Shown piece after piece: positions 9,102-18,342 of a DNA stretch of 64,000 bases (the first letter of the stretch is position 1; every line of letters starts with the position of its first letter). The notes under the pieces are model-generated. The model was not told the DNA's origin and did no database searches. It saw only the letters and a program-made list of their open reading frames with translations. The DNA is from Cytophaga hutchinsonii ATCC 33406 (GTDB taxonomy: Bacteria > Bacteroidota > Bacteroidia > Cytophagales > Cytophagaceae), in the NCBI RefSeq assembly GCF_000014145.1, contig NC_008255.1, positions 1,613,501-1,677,500 of the forward strand, written 5' to 3'. A program made the position numbers and the translations under genes.

Positions 9102-10514
9102 ATGGTAAACAAGAAAACAAAGATTATTGCAACTGTAGGTCCGGCATGTAACACGAAGGAGAAGTTATGGGAGTTGGTTCAAGCTGGCGCGAACATTTTC
9201 AGATTGAATTTTTCTCACGGCACTCACGATGTACATCAAGGCGTAATTAACGCGATCCGCGAACTTAGAAAAGAACACAATGTTAACATAGCAATCCTTC
9301 AGGATTTGCAAGGTCCTAAGATCCGTACTGACGAAGTTGAGAACAACGGTGTTGAACTTGTTGCAGGTGCGCAGATTGTTATTACTAAAGAAAAAATGTT
9401 AGGTACTAAAGATAAAATTAGTACTTCTTATAAAATGCTTACATCGGATGTTAAAAAAGGCGATGCTATTTTAATTGATGATGGTAATATTGAATTAAAA
9501 GTTTTAGAAACAGGTAATGGTGAAGTTACGTGTGTGGTTATTTATGGCGGTATCTTAAAATCACGTAAAGGTATCAACCTGCCAAACACAATTGTTTCCG
9601 AACCTTCATTAACAGACAAGGATAAAGAAGATTTATTATTCGGTTTGAAAAATGAAGTTGACTGGATTGCGCTTTCTTTTGTTAGAAGCGCAGTTGATCT
9701 GAATGAATTAAAAGCAATTATTGCTGAACATGGTAAATCATGTAAAGTAATTGCCAAGGTTGAAAAACCTGAAGCAGTTAAAGATATTGATGCGATTATT
9801 GAAGCATCTGATGCAATCATGGTTGCACGTGGTGACCTGGGGGTTGAACTTCAGATGGAAGATGTTCCGATGATCCAGAAAATGATCATTAAAAAATGTA
9901 ATCAGTTAGCTAAACCTGTTATTGTGGCAACACAAATGATGGAAAGTATGATTACAAACGCGCGTCCTACACGTGCCGAAGCAAGTGACGTAGCGAACGC
10001 AATCATTGATGGTACAGATACAATCATGTTGTCTGCTGAAACAGCTTCAGGAAACTATCCGGTGATCACGGTTAAAGCAATGACACGTATTTGCCAGGCG
10101 GTAGAAAAAGAAGCTGATATCTATAATAAATCAACATTAGATGATATTACAAATACCAGCGACAGTGTTATCGCTTCTGCATGTGAATTAGCGGATAAAG
10201 TAAATGCTAAAGCAATTATCGGATTGTCTCAATCCGGTTATTCTGCTTTCAGAATTGCAAGCCACAGGCCAAAAGCAAGCATTTATATCGCTACACATGA
10301 TGAGCAATTAATGAATCAGATGAACCTTGTTTGGGGTGTACAGGCTTTCAGGTTTGAAAAATTTACAACAACAGACGAATCAATCGAAGCGGTTAAGAAA
10401 AGCCTTGTTGAAAAAGGACTTTTAAAGAAAGGTGATATCTACGTTACTACGGCTTCTATGCCAATGGCAGATATTCAGCTTGCAAACAGCCTGAAGTTAG
10501 GAATTGTTGAATAA
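9102..10514 (+). CDS. pyk: Pyruvate kinase
   Basis: 470 residues. N-terminal TKIIATVGPAC and FRLNFSHG, the catalytic-site signature with the metal-binding Glu and Lys in VIAKVEKPEAV, and the MVARGDLGVEL and PVIVATQMMESM motifs identify the enzyme, which makes pyruvate and ATP from phosphoenolpyruvate and ADP. The C-terminal allosteric domain is present. Second gene of the IPExxxVDY-pyk unit, followed by a clear terminator. Confidence 0.97.
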   Translation: MVNKKTKIIATVGPACNTKEKLWELVQAGANIFRLNFSHGTHDVHQGVINAIRELRKEHNVNIAILQDLQGPKIRTDEVENNGVELVAGAQIVITKEKMLGTKDKISTSYKMLTSDVKKGDAILIDDGNIELKVLETGNGEVTCVVIYGGILKSRKGINLPNTIVSEPSLTDKDKEDLLFGLKNEVDWIALSFVRSAVDLNELKAIIAEHGKSCKVIAKVEKPEAVKDIDAIIEASDAIMVARGDLGVELQMEDVPMIQKMIIKKCNQLAKPVIVATQMMESMITNARPTRAEASDVANAIIDGTDTIMLSAETASGNYPVITVKAMTRICQAVEKEADIYNKSTLDDITNTSDSVIASACELADKVNAKAIIGLSQSGYSAFRIASHRPKASIYIATHDEQLMNQMNLVWGVQAFRFEKFTTTDESIEAVKKSLVEKGLLKKGDIYVTTASMPMADIQLANSLKLGIVE

Positions 10515-10534
10515 GCATACAATAAAATAAAAAG

Positions 10535-10568
10535 AGCCCTTTGAATATTTTCAGAGGGCTTTTTTTTT
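10535..10568 (+). terminator. Rho-independent terminator after pyk
   Basis: AGCCCT at 10535-10540 pairs with AGGGCT at 10555-10560, with an inner TGAA/TTCA pairing, followed by a run of eight or more T. It lies 20 bp after the pyk stop codon. Confidence 0.9.
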
Positions 10569-10660
10569 ACAAAAAAGTTTAGTCGTGAAATTTTAAGTTT
10601 TAACAAACGAACAGTATATTCATTTCTTAGAACTTATTACTTAAAATTATTGCATATAGA

Positions 10661-11713
10661 ATGGATATCCAGTTATTAAAAAATATTTGCGAAACACCAG
10701 GTGTGCCGGGCTACGAGCAGGCTGTACGTTCATTAGTATTGAAAGAAGTGAGCCATCTGGCAGATCATGTTTGGGTAGATAATATCGGCAACGTGTTTGC
10801 GTTGAAAAAAGGTGTACGCAATCCGGAAAATAAAAAAGTATTGGTAGCTGCACACATGGACGAGATCGGTTTTATCGTTTCGCATATTGATGAACAGGGC
10901 TTCGTACGCTTTCAGACGTTGGGCGGCTTTGATCCGAAAACATTAACGGCACAACGCGTGATCGTACATGGTAAACAAGATCTGGTAGGTGTTATGGGTG
11001 CTAAGCCTATTCATGTAATGTCGCCGGAAGAAAAAAATAAGCCTGCGAAGATCGAAGATTTTTTCATTGATCTGGGAATGAAAAAAGAAGAAGTAGAGCA
11101 ATATATCAGCATCGGCGATACGGTTACAAGAGAACGTTCCCTGATTGAAATGGGCGACTGTATTAACTGCAAATCGTTAGATAACCGCATTTCTGTTTTT
11201 ATATTAATTGAAACACTAAGGAGATTGCAGCACCAGGATGTACCATATGATTTTTATGCCGTATTCACCGTACAGGAAGAAGTAGGCTTACGTGGTGCGG
11301 GAGTAGCTGCACACAGCGTTAATCCGGACTTTGCCATTGCCCTGGATACAACCATTGCATACGATGTACCCGGCGCACGACCACATGAAAAATGCACGGA
11401 GCTGGGTAAAGGGACAGCGATCAAAATTTTAGATTCATCAACCATTTGTGATTACAGAATGGTGGCTTATTTAAAACAACAGGCGCAGTATAAAAATATT
11501 ATGTGGCAACCGGAAATTCTGGTAGCAGGCGGTACAGATACCGCACCGCTACAGCGTAATGGAAAAAACGGTTCTATTGCGGGTGCTATTTCTATTCCTA
11601 CCAGACACATTCATCAGGTAATTGAAATGGTGCACAAGAACGATGTAGAGCTGAGCATTCAATTACTTCAGGCGGCTGTTGAAAATTTGGACCAGTACAA
11701 CTGGAGTCACTAG
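10661..11713 (+). CDS. M42 family aminopeptidase
   Basis: 350 residues, typical for M42 (glutamyl aminopeptidase/FrvX/CelM-like) dinuclear-metal exopeptidases. Metal-site contexts are intact: AAHMDEIGFIV, CKSLDNRISVF, the catalytic Glu-Glu in VQEEVGLRGA, ALDTTIAYDVPG, and the final His in IPTRHIHQVIEM. Cytoplasmic, probably trims peptides. Single gene between the pyk terminator and another terminator. Confidence 0.93.
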   Translation: MDIQLLKNICETPGVPGYEQAVRSLVLKEVSHLADHVWVDNIGNVFALKKGVRNPENKKVLVAAHMDEIGFIVSHIDEQGFVRFQTLGGFDPKTLTAQRVIVHGKQDLVGVMGAKPIHVMSPEEKNKPAKIEDFFIDLGMKKEEVEQYISIGDTVTRERSLIEMGDCINCKSLDNRISVFILIETLRRLQHQDVPYDFYAVFTVQEEVGLRGAGVAAHSVNPDFAIALDTTIAYDVPGARPHEKCTELGKGTAIKILDSSTICDYRMVAYLKQQAQYKNIMWQPEILVAGGTDTAPLQRNGKNGSIAGAISIPTRHIHQVIEMVHKNDVELSIQLLQAAVENLDQYNWSH

Positions 11714-11781
11714 TGTTAAGATAACAAATAACAAAATACAAATTCCAAACCATACTACAGGTTGTTTTTTAGAAATATCTT

Positions 11782-11813
11782 AAAAGGAAAGCTCATGCTT
11801 TCCTTTTGCTTTT
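11782..11813 (+). terminator. Rho-independent terminator after the M42 peptidase gene
   Basis: AAAAGGAAAGC (11782-11792) pairs perfectly with GCTTTCCTTTT (11797-11807) around a TCAT loop, followed by GCTTTT. About 70 bp after the stop codon. Confidence 0.8.
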
Positions 11814-11905
11814 AAAGTATATTCAGGCAAATAAATGTAATGACGGATATTTTTTCTATCTTTTATATAGAATGAAAAGAAGATCGTAATTCAACAAACA
11901 AGCTT

Positions 11906-12787
11906 ATGCAATTCGGAAAAACAGATACTCCTGAAGATATTGATTTTACGTTACCTAAAGATCATCCGGACACTAAAAAGATTCTCTCGGAAGCAAAGCC
12001 CGGCAAGCATTTTAACGTGTATGTAGGTTGTGCTAAATGGAACAAAACCGATCTGAAAAACTTTTACCCAAAAGGCACAAAAGACGAACTGCAGTATTAT
12101 GCGACGCAGTTTAACAGCATAGAACTGAATGCTACGTTTTATAAGTCTCCCTCTAAAGATCAGGTGCAGACATGGAAAGCGAAAGCAGCCAAAGGATTTA
12201 AATTCTTCCCTAAAATACCCAATACCATCAGTCATTTTAAGCGGTTGGTTGGCGTAGAAACAATCGTGGAGGAATTTTGCGATGCGGTTGTGTTGTTTGA
12301 AGAAAATCTCGGTATGAGCTTTTTACAGATGCACGATAACTTCAAACCAAAAGATATGGATAAGCTTGATGCGTTCCTGAAAAAGTTTCCGGCTTCTGTA
12401 CCTTTAGCTGTAGAGCTGCGAAACGAAGAATGGTATTCGGATAAAAACGTACAGGATGATCTGCACGCGATGCTGGTTAAATATAAAAAGACATTTGTGC
12501 TTGTTGATACTGCCGCGCGCAGAGATATCATGCACATGCGCTTAACGTCAGATAAAGCATTTATACGTTATGTAGGAGCTAATCACGAAAGCGATTATGC
12601 GCGGCTGGATGATTGGATCAAACGTATTAAAACCTGGCGTAAAGAAGGATTAAACGAACTATATTTCTTTGTACACCAGAATGTAGAACTGGAATCACCC
12701 TTGCTTTCTGCTTATTTTATTGAAAAAATGAATAAGGAATTTGATCTGGATTTAACTGTTCCGCAAACAATAAAAAAGAAACAGTAG
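11906..12787 (+). CDS. DUF72 domain protein (YecE-like)
   Basis: 293 residues. The sequence VYVGCAKWNKTDLKNFYP near residue 35 and FNSIELNATFYKSP match the start of the DUF72 TIM-barrel-like fold, followed by FKFFPKIPNTISHFKRL, FLQMHDNFKP and VPLAVELRNEEWYS. Function unknown; related proteins have been proposed as hydrolases. The first 30 residues are a polar extension. Upstream of the gluconate genes on the same strand, 35 bp away, but no functional link is evident. Confidence 0.88.
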   Translation: MQFGKTDTPEDIDFTLPKDHPDTKKILSEAKPGKHFNVYVGCAKWNKTDLKNFYPKGTKDELQYYATQFNSIELNATFYKSPSKDQVQTWKAKAAKGFKFFPKIPNTISHFKRLVGVETIVEEFCDAVVLFEENLGMSFLQMHDNFKPKDMDKLDAFLKKFPASVPLAVELRNEEWYSDKNVQDDLHAMLVKYKKTFVLVDTAARRDIMHMRLTSDKAFIRYVGANHESDYARLDDWIKRIKTWRKEGLNELYFFVHQNVELESPLLSAYFIEKMNKEFDLDLTVPQTIKKKQ

Positions 12788-12822
12788 TCTATACATCAGA
12801 TCTAATCATTTAAAACGGAACC

Positions 12823-14136
12823 ATGTCCTTACTTTTTATTTTACTAACAATCATCACAACGTTAATTTTTTTAACGGCTGTTCTTAAAATATCCCCATTC
12901 ATATCGTTTATCCTTGTTACCATTCTTGCCGGTATACTACTTGGTATGCCATTGGGTAATATCGTACAGTCTTTTCAGAAAGGTATCGGCGATATGCTCG
13001 GAAGTATTCTGGTTACATTAACTGCCGGCGCCATGCTCGGTAAGCTGGTGGCTGAAAGCGGTGCGGCAACGGTTATCGCAGATAAGATCATTGCTGTGTG
13101 CGGTAAAAAATACCTGCAGTGGGGCTTACTGTTAACAGGTTTGATTATTGGTATTCCATTGTTTTATAATGTAGGCTTTGTATTGATCATACCGATTGTT
13201 TTTACCTTGTCTTACCGGTATAAATTGCCTGCCGTGTATGTGGGCATTCCGATGCTTGCAGCCTTGTCTGTGGCGCATAGTCTGTTGCCGCCGCATCCTT
13301 CTCCGGCATCACTGGTAGGTACCTTTCAGGCAAGTATGATCAAAACATTCTTATACGGTATTGCCGTTGCAGTGCCGGCAATTATTCTGGCCGGACCTGT
13401 TTTTGCACGCACATTAAGGCATATTCAACCGCAGGGAGAACTTCCTCTGGTTGAGCACACGGTTGCTGCCCATTCCTTACCGGGTGTGTTTAACAGCATT
13501 TTCTCTGCGTTGTTGCCGGTATTTCTATTACTGACGACCTTTCTGCTTTCGTTTATCATAGAAAACAAACAAGTAATTCAGGTACTTTCATTCATAAAAG
13601 AGCCGTCTGTGCTTATGCTGCTTTCGTTGTTAGTTGTAAGCATTACATTAGGTACGCAGCAACGGACTAGCATGAAGCACATCATGCGTACATATGAAGC
13701 AGGAATAAAAGATATCGCCATGATCCTGCTGATCATCGGAGCATCCGGCGGGTTAAAACAAGTACTCATTGATAGTGAAGCAAGCATCGTCCTTGCCGGA
13801 TATTTCCAATCGCTTCAGATAAACCCGCTGATATTAGGCTGGCTCATTGCCGCTATCATCCGTCTGTGCCTGGGTTCAGCCACCGTAGCCGGTTTAACAG
13901 CTGCCGGTATTATTGCTCCGCTCATGCCGCATATAAGTGCAGATCCCAACCTGATGATTCTTGCCATAGGCGCAGGCAGTATTTTCTGTTCGCATGTAAA
14001 CGATACGGGTTTCTGGATGTTTAAAGAATACTTTAACGTATCTATAAAAGATACGTTTTTATCCTGGACAATCATGGAAAGCATTGTGTCTGTTGCGGGC
14101 CTGGCCGGCGTACTGCTTTTAAGCATATGGCTTTAA
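12823..14136 (+). CDS. Gluconate:H+ symporter, GntP family
   Basis: 437 residues, almost entirely hydrophobic with about 12-14 membrane segments. Features of GntP permeases include ISPFISFILVTILAGILLG, FQKGIGDMLGSI, LLPPHPSPASLVG and FCSHVNDTGFWMFKEYF near the C-terminus. Its placement 54 bp upstream of a gluconokinase-dehydrogenase fusion strongly supports gluconate (or a related aldonate) as substrate. Confidence 0.93.
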   Translation: MSLLFILLTIITTLIFLTAVLKISPFISFILVTILAGILLGMPLGNIVQSFQKGIGDMLGSILVTLTAGAMLGKLVAESGAATVIADKIIAVCGKKYLQWGLLLTGLIIGIPLFYNVGFVLIIPIVFTLSYRYKLPAVYVGIPMLAALSVAHSLLPPHPSPASLVGTFQASMIKTFLYGIAVAVPAIILAGPVFARTLRHIQPQGELPLVEHTVAAHSLPGVFNSIFSALLPVFLLLTTFLLSFIIENKQVIQVLSFIKEPSVLMLLSLLVVSITLGTQQRTSMKHIMRTYEAGIKDIAMILLIIGASGGLKQVLIDSEASIVLAGYFQSLQINPLILGWLIAAIIRLCLGSATVAGLTAAGIIAPLMPHISADPNLMILAIGAGSIFCSHVNDTGFWMFKEYFNVSIKDTFLSWTIMESIVSVAGLAGVLLLSIWL

Positions 14137-14190
14137 GCGGTTTCAATTAGTGCATGTAAATAGTTAATTTGTAGACCGAACAGATGCGAA

Positions 14191-16074
14191 ATGGAAAATA
14201 GAATATATATTGTTATGGGCGTTTCCGGTTGTGGTAAAACAACGATTGGTACGCTGCTGGCAGAAACATTAGGAATTAACTTTTACGATGGCGATGCTTT
14301 TCATCCCATATCAAATATTGAGAAAATGGCTGCGGGTATTCCACTTACAGATGAAGATAGATACAACTGGCTGCTGGATATTAATAAGCAGGCGAAAGAA
14401 TCCCTGAGTGAAGGCCATTCTGTTGTGTTTGCCTGTTCTGCATTAAAAGAGTCTTATCGCAAATTATTAGCACAGCAGATTGAAGATACCATCGTTTGGA
14501 TCTATTTAAAAGGAGACCTTGATACCATTCATCTCAGAGTAAAAAATAGAACGGGACATTTTATGTCTCCGGCACTGTTACAATCCCAATTCAATATACT
14601 GGAAGAACCATCTTCCGCGATGCATATTGATACAGCATTAGATACAGATACGATTATTCATACAATTGTGAAAAAACTTACAAAATCAGCATTCGGGTTG
14701 GTAGGCCTGGGTGTGATGGGCAAAAGCCTCGCCCGAAATTTTGCAGCGAACGGTGTAGCCCTATCTTTATACAATCGATTTGTAAAGGGTTCAGAAGAGC
14801 AGGTGGCAGAAAAATGTATTGCTGAATACCCTGAACTTCAATCGGCGAAAGGCTTTGAAGATTTGAAAACATTTGCTGCTTCCCTTGAACAGCCGCGTAA
14901 AATTTTTCTGATGATTAAGGCCGGAGAAGAAACAGACACGTTTATTGAAGAACTTGTTCCGTATTTGAACGCAGGAGATGTATTGATTGATGGCGGAAAT
15001 TCGTATTACGGTGACACAAAAAGACGTATTGAGTTTTTAGCCCGGAAAGGAATATATTTTATCGGAACAGGTGTTTCAGGCGGAGAGCAGGGAGCGCTCA
15101 AAGGACCGTCTATTATGCCATCCGGAGATCCTGATGCGTATGCACTGGTTGAAAAATACCTTACACTAATTGCTGCGAAAGATAAGCAAGGGGAGTCATG
15201 CTGTACCTATATCGGAAAAGATGGATCAGGCCATTTTGTTAAAATGATTCATAACGGAATTGAATATGCTGAAATGCAATTGATCGCGGAAGTATATGCG
15301 TATTTAAGATATGCCATAAAAATCGAGCCGACTGAAATAGCTGCATTATTTACAGAATGGAACAGCGGTGAGTTAAACAGTTATCTGCTTGGAATTACAG
15401 CAGCGCTTTTAATAAAAAAAGAAGGAGATGCTTGGCTGATTGATCTGATCTTAGACAAAGCGGGCAATAAAGGAACCGGGAACTGGGCCACCATTGCGGC
15501 ATCTGAGCTCGGACAACCTGCCACACTTATTACATCCGCGCTGTTTGCCCGTTACGTTTCCACGATAAAAGAACACATTCTTGTAAATACACAACCAGCT
15601 TCGGTATATCATTTTAATACAGCTGCATTATCGGAGATAAAAGATGCGTATATGCTTGCGCGCATTGTTAATCATCAGCAGGGATTTATGCTGATCCATG
15701 AGGCTTCACAGAAATATGGGTGGGATCTGAATTTTGCTGAGATTGCACGCATCTGGACGAACGGCTGTATTATCCGAAGTGCTTTTATGGAAGAGCTTAT
15801 TCCGGCATTAAAAAAAGATTCAAACATCTTTACCCATCCTGCCATTTTAAAACAATTGAAAGATCTCAAGCCTGCATTGAAAGCTTTTGCCGTGAATGCA
15901 CTGCAATATGATCTTTCTGTACCGTCGCATCTGGCAGCACTTGATTACCTGAATGTGCTTTCAGGTAATTACGCAACAGCAAATATCATACAGGCACAAC
16001 GCGATTTTTTCGGAGCACATACGTATCAGAAGATTGGAGATAGTTCCGGCAAGTATTATCACACGGAATGGTAA
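14191..16074 (+). CDS. Bifunctional gluconokinase / 6-phosphogluconate dehydrogenase fusion
   Basis: 627 residues made of two complete enzymes. Residues 1-163 are a GntK-type kinase with P-loop GVSGCGKT (10-17) and the typical YDGDAFHPISNIEKM and GHFMSPALLQSQF. Residues from about 165 are a full 6-phosphogluconate dehydrogenase: GLGVMG at 172-177, GVSGGEQGALKGPSIMPSGD, HFVKMIHNGIEYAEMQLI with catalytic Lys/Asn, DKAGNKGTGNWA, and the C-terminal FFGAHTYQKI...HTEW. The two domains join with almost no linker and no stop or frameshift. The protein should convert gluconate to 6-phosphogluconate (ATP) and then to ribulose-5-phosphate plus CO2 (NADP or NAD). In operon with the GntP permease. Confidence 0.93.
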   Translation: MENRIYIVMGVSGCGKTTIGTLLAETLGINFYDGDAFHPISNIEKMAAGIPLTDEDRYNWLLDINKQAKESLSEGHSVVFACSALKESYRKLLAQQIEDTIVWIYLKGDLDTIHLRVKNRTGHFMSPALLQSQFNILEEPSSAMHIDTALDTDTIIHTIVKKLTKSAFGLVGLGVMGKSLARNFAANGVALSLYNRFVKGSEEQVAEKCIAEYPELQSAKGFEDLKTFAASLEQPRKIFLMIKAGEETDTFIEELVPYLNAGDVLIDGGNSYYGDTKRRIEFLARKGIYFIGTGVSGGEQGALKGPSIMPSGDPDAYALVEKYLTLIAAKDKQGESCCTYIGKDGSGHFVKMIHNGIEYAEMQLIAEVYAYLRYAIKIEPTEIAALFTEWNSGELNSYLLGITAALLIKKEGDAWLIDLILDKAGNKGTGNWATIAASELGQPATLITSALFARYVSTIKEHILVNTQPASVYHFNTAALSEIKDAYMLARIVNHQQGFMLIHEASQKYGWDLNFAEIARIWTNGCIIRSAFMEELIPALKKDSNIFTHPAILKQLKDLKPALKAFAVNALQYDLSVPSHLAALDYLNVLSGNYATANIIQAQRDFFGAHTYQKIGDSSGKYYHTEW

Positions 16075-16076
16075 TA

Positions 16077-16439
16077 CTATTCACGCACAGTAATAATGTA
16101 ATTCTCCGTTACACCTCCTGGATACGTACACGTATCCAGTGCGTTCAGATGTTTTAACTTCACCGTATCAGTACCTATTGAACCTGCTTTAAAAGTAAAC
16201 GCAAAAGTAGCATTGCATCCTTCACACTGATCCGGGCCTGGATCAAGTGTCTTCTGGTCAACTAATCGTATGTGTTTTAACTGATCTTCATTTATAAGGC
16301 AATAAAAACAACATGAATTAGTTGAATAATAAATGTCAACAGTTTCGCCCGGAGCAATAATGTACGTAGAGTTATTCTGGTAAGTATTACAACCTGAAAA
16401 TATAACAGCTATAATTACAGCCAAAAACAGTTTATTCAT
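16077..16439 (-). CDS. Hypothetical lipoprotein
   Basis: Start chosen at the second ATG (ends at 16439), giving MNKLFLAVIIAVIFSGCNTY, a clean lipoprotein signal with lipobox FSGC; the upstream ATG at 16460 overlaps the previous stop codon and adds seven residues that spoil the signal. The mature part (about 100 residues) has several Cys (NSCCFYC, QCEGC, DTC) and predicted beta structure. Family not recognised. Follows the J-domain-like gene on the same strand and is convergent with the gluconate operon, 2 bp apart. Confidence 0.7.
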   Translation of the reverse strand: MNKLFLAVIIAVIFSGCNTYQNNSTYIIAPGETVDIYYSTNSCCFYCLINEDQLKHIRLVDQKTLDPGPDQCEGCNATFAFTFKAGSIGTDTVKLKHLNALDTCTYPGGVTENYIITVRE

Positions 16440-16459
16440 TGTGGTGTGATTTAAATGCA

Positions 16460-17443
16460 TTATCGTCTGCGGCTGTTCTGCCGCTCCATTTCAAATAATA
16501 GATCTGATTTAATACCCGGATCTACATGCTGCAGAATCATGATCTGCCGGCTTAAGATCTGAACGCCTTCCTGTAATTCTTTCTTTACTTTACGCAGGTA
16601 TTTTTCAGGCTTGGCATTTGGCTTGCACATCTCAAAAAAAATAGTGTCGTGCTGATTTTTAAAGTCACGGATGCTTTGCTTCAGCTCCTTGATCTGGTTA
16701 TCGAGCATGGCTGCATAACTTTTTACCGTTTCTGCTTTCATGCCGTTCAAACGGTTGGTCTGCTGCTCTAAAAATTTGGTTTCAAGATTTAATAATGCAT
16801 ACAAATCATTTTTACCATAAGCTTCCGTAATCTTTTTACTGATCTCTTCTTTCTCTGCTTTTTTCCCGGCATCCTGTTCGGTATCCGGATGAAATGCTTT
16901 TATCAGATCAATATAAATGGCACGGATGGATTTTTTCCGATGCTGCTCCTGAATAACTTTTTCTTTCTCAGCCATACGCTCTGCAGCTGTTTTCTTTTTC
17001 GATTCAGATGACGGTTCTTCATCTGTAACCTGATTTTGAAAACTGAAAGTATCTTCCTCTTTTCTGAACTGTTCGGTGTAGGCTTCAAATGACATGTGTG
17101 CATAGGTGATAAATAAATCCTCTAACTCACTGTCAGAACCGTTTTCATATAGCCATTGTTCTATTTCGCCGGTCATATAGGTGTCGATTTCCTGCAGTTC
17201 TCTTTTAGAGAATTTAATTTCATGCACATAAATATCCAGCGCAATGATTTTCTCTTTTTGAAGCAAGCGTATTTTTTCAGCAATTGGAGCTATTGCTTTT
17301 TGATACGCAGTAACTGCCTCAGGGATGGAGACATTTAACTGCTTTAGTTCTTCCTGCAGGTTTTTAACTTCTTTGATCTTTGTATTAATTTCTTGCTGCT
17401 CGGGACTGTAAGATGCCGAAGGAATGTGTTGTATAGAACTCAT
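16460..17443 (-). CDS. Coiled-coil protein with J-domain-like segment
   Basis: 327 residues, highly charged and helical. Residues around 165-230 resemble a J-domain: a helix, then FHPDTEQD with the HPD signature, then ITEAYGKNDLYALLNLE. Flanking regions (residues 10-60 and 230-320) look like coiled coil. It could recruit DnaK, but it is not a canonical DnaJ as it lacks the N-terminal placement and Gly/Phe region. Proteins like it are annotated as molecular-chaperone DnaJ-like in Bacteroidetes (from memory). The stop overlaps the start region of the downstream lipoprotein gene. Confidence 0.65.
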   Translation of the reverse strand: MSSIQHIPSASYSPEQQEINTKIKEVKNLQEELKQLNVSIPEAVTAYQKAIAPIAEKIRLLQKEKIIALDIYVHEIKFSKRELQEIDTYMTGEIEQWLYENGSDSELEDLFITYAHMSFEAYTEQFRKEEDTFSFQNQVTDEEPSSESKKKTAAERMAEKEKVIQEQHRKKSIRAIYIDLIKAFHPDTEQDAGKKAEKEEISKKITEAYGKNDLYALLNLETKFLEQQTNRLNGMKAETVKSYAAMLDNQIKELKQSIRDFKNQHDTIFFEMCKPNAKPEKYLRKVKKELQEGVQILSRQIMILQHVDPGIKSDLLFEMERQNSRRR

Positions 17444-17539
17444 TTTTAAATTATGAATGATAAATTATGGATGCATCGCGGCGAAATGAATCATATAAAT
17501 GTAGCTTGATGTATTAGTTTGAAAAGGTAAAACCGGTTA

Positions 17540-17573
17540 TAGTAATTCATAATTCATAATTTATAATTATGAA
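17540..17573. repeat. AT-rich heptamer repeats (TTCATAA type) at the end of the marC-like gene
   Basis: Around the marC stop codon the plus strand reads repeated TTCATAA units followed by an ATTATGA, the inverse of the array upstream of the gene at 18190-18238. A degenerate stretch also occurs near 17448-17470. Confidence 0.6.
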
Positions 17574-18186
17574 TCAGTTCTTCAATTGAAGTAATGATCA
17601 TTTGTATGCCAATAGATGCAATAAGTAAGCCCATTATTTTGGTTACAACATTTAATGCTTCTTTTCCGATCTTTGCGATCAATGTGGTAGAAGAGATAAA
17701 TACAAAATAGGTGATGGTTAAGATTATTGCTGAAGAGCAGATAATGATAATACTGTTCTCAATTTTATTTCCGACACCCACAAAACTAACTGCCGTTGAA
17801 AGCGTACCGGGGCCTACTAATATAGGTGTTGCCAGGGGTGATATGGCAAATCCTGTATCGGTAGCTTCAGAATTTTTTACCAATGTTGCAGCATCTTTCG
17901 GTTTGGAATTGATCATGTCAAAACCAACTTTTAATACCAGCAAGCCGCCGGTAATGCGAAAGGCCTGAATACTGATGTTGAAAACATTAAACAACGCATA
18001 ACCGAAAACAACGAATATTGCTAAAATGATAAAGCCTACTGTGACTGATTTGAGTGCAATAGCTTTTTGCTGATGCTTATCTAAATGATCAACAAAACTT
18101 ATAAATATGGGCGCATTACCAATCGGATTGATAATAGCGAATAAGCCTGTAAAAACAACTAATGCGAAGCTCCAATCGATGCTCAT
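17554..18186 (-). CDS. MarC family integral membrane protein
   Basis: 210 residues with about six membrane segments. Family signatures are FAIINPIGNAPIFISF near the N-terminus, ALFNVFNISIQAFRITGG, and ATPILVGPGTLSTAV. MarC/UPF0056 proteins are inner-membrane proteins of unresolved function; the old link to multiple antibiotic resistance has been withdrawn. The gene is bracketed by ATTATGA-type heptamer repeats on both sides. Confidence 0.93.
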   Translation of the reverse strand: MSIDWSFALVVFTGLFAIINPIGNAPIFISFVDHLDKHQQKAIALKSVTVGFIILAIFVVFGYALFNVFNISIQAFRITGGLLVLKVGFDMINSKPKDAATLVKNSEATDTGFAISPLATPILVGPGTLSTAVSFVGVGNKIENSIIIICSSAIILTITYFVFISSTTLIAKIGKEALNVVTKIMGLLIASIGIQMIITSIEELIHNYKL

Positions 18187-18189
18187 GGA

Positions 18190-18238
18190 ATTATAAATTA
18201 TAAATTATGAATTATGAATTATGAATTATGAATTATGA
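18190..18238. repeat. Tandem 7-bp repeat, seven units (2 ATTATAA + 5 ATTATGA)
   Basis: Seven consecutive 7-bp units, 49 bp in all, immediately upstream of the marC-like start codon. More copies in inverse orientation lie at 18321-18345 and at the other end of the gene. Simple-sequence slippage array; may vary in copy number between strains. Confidence 0.9.
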
Positions 18239-18342
18239 ATTGAGTCATTTTACGTTTTTACTTTAATATTATAATTTGGTTCGAATGAAATCAAGCATTA
18301 AAAGTACACTAGTAAGATGCATTCATAATTCATAACTCATAA

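Noticed and set aside
18190-18238. CRISPR-like array
   Set aside because: Units are only 7 bp with no spacers; it is a simple tandem repeat.
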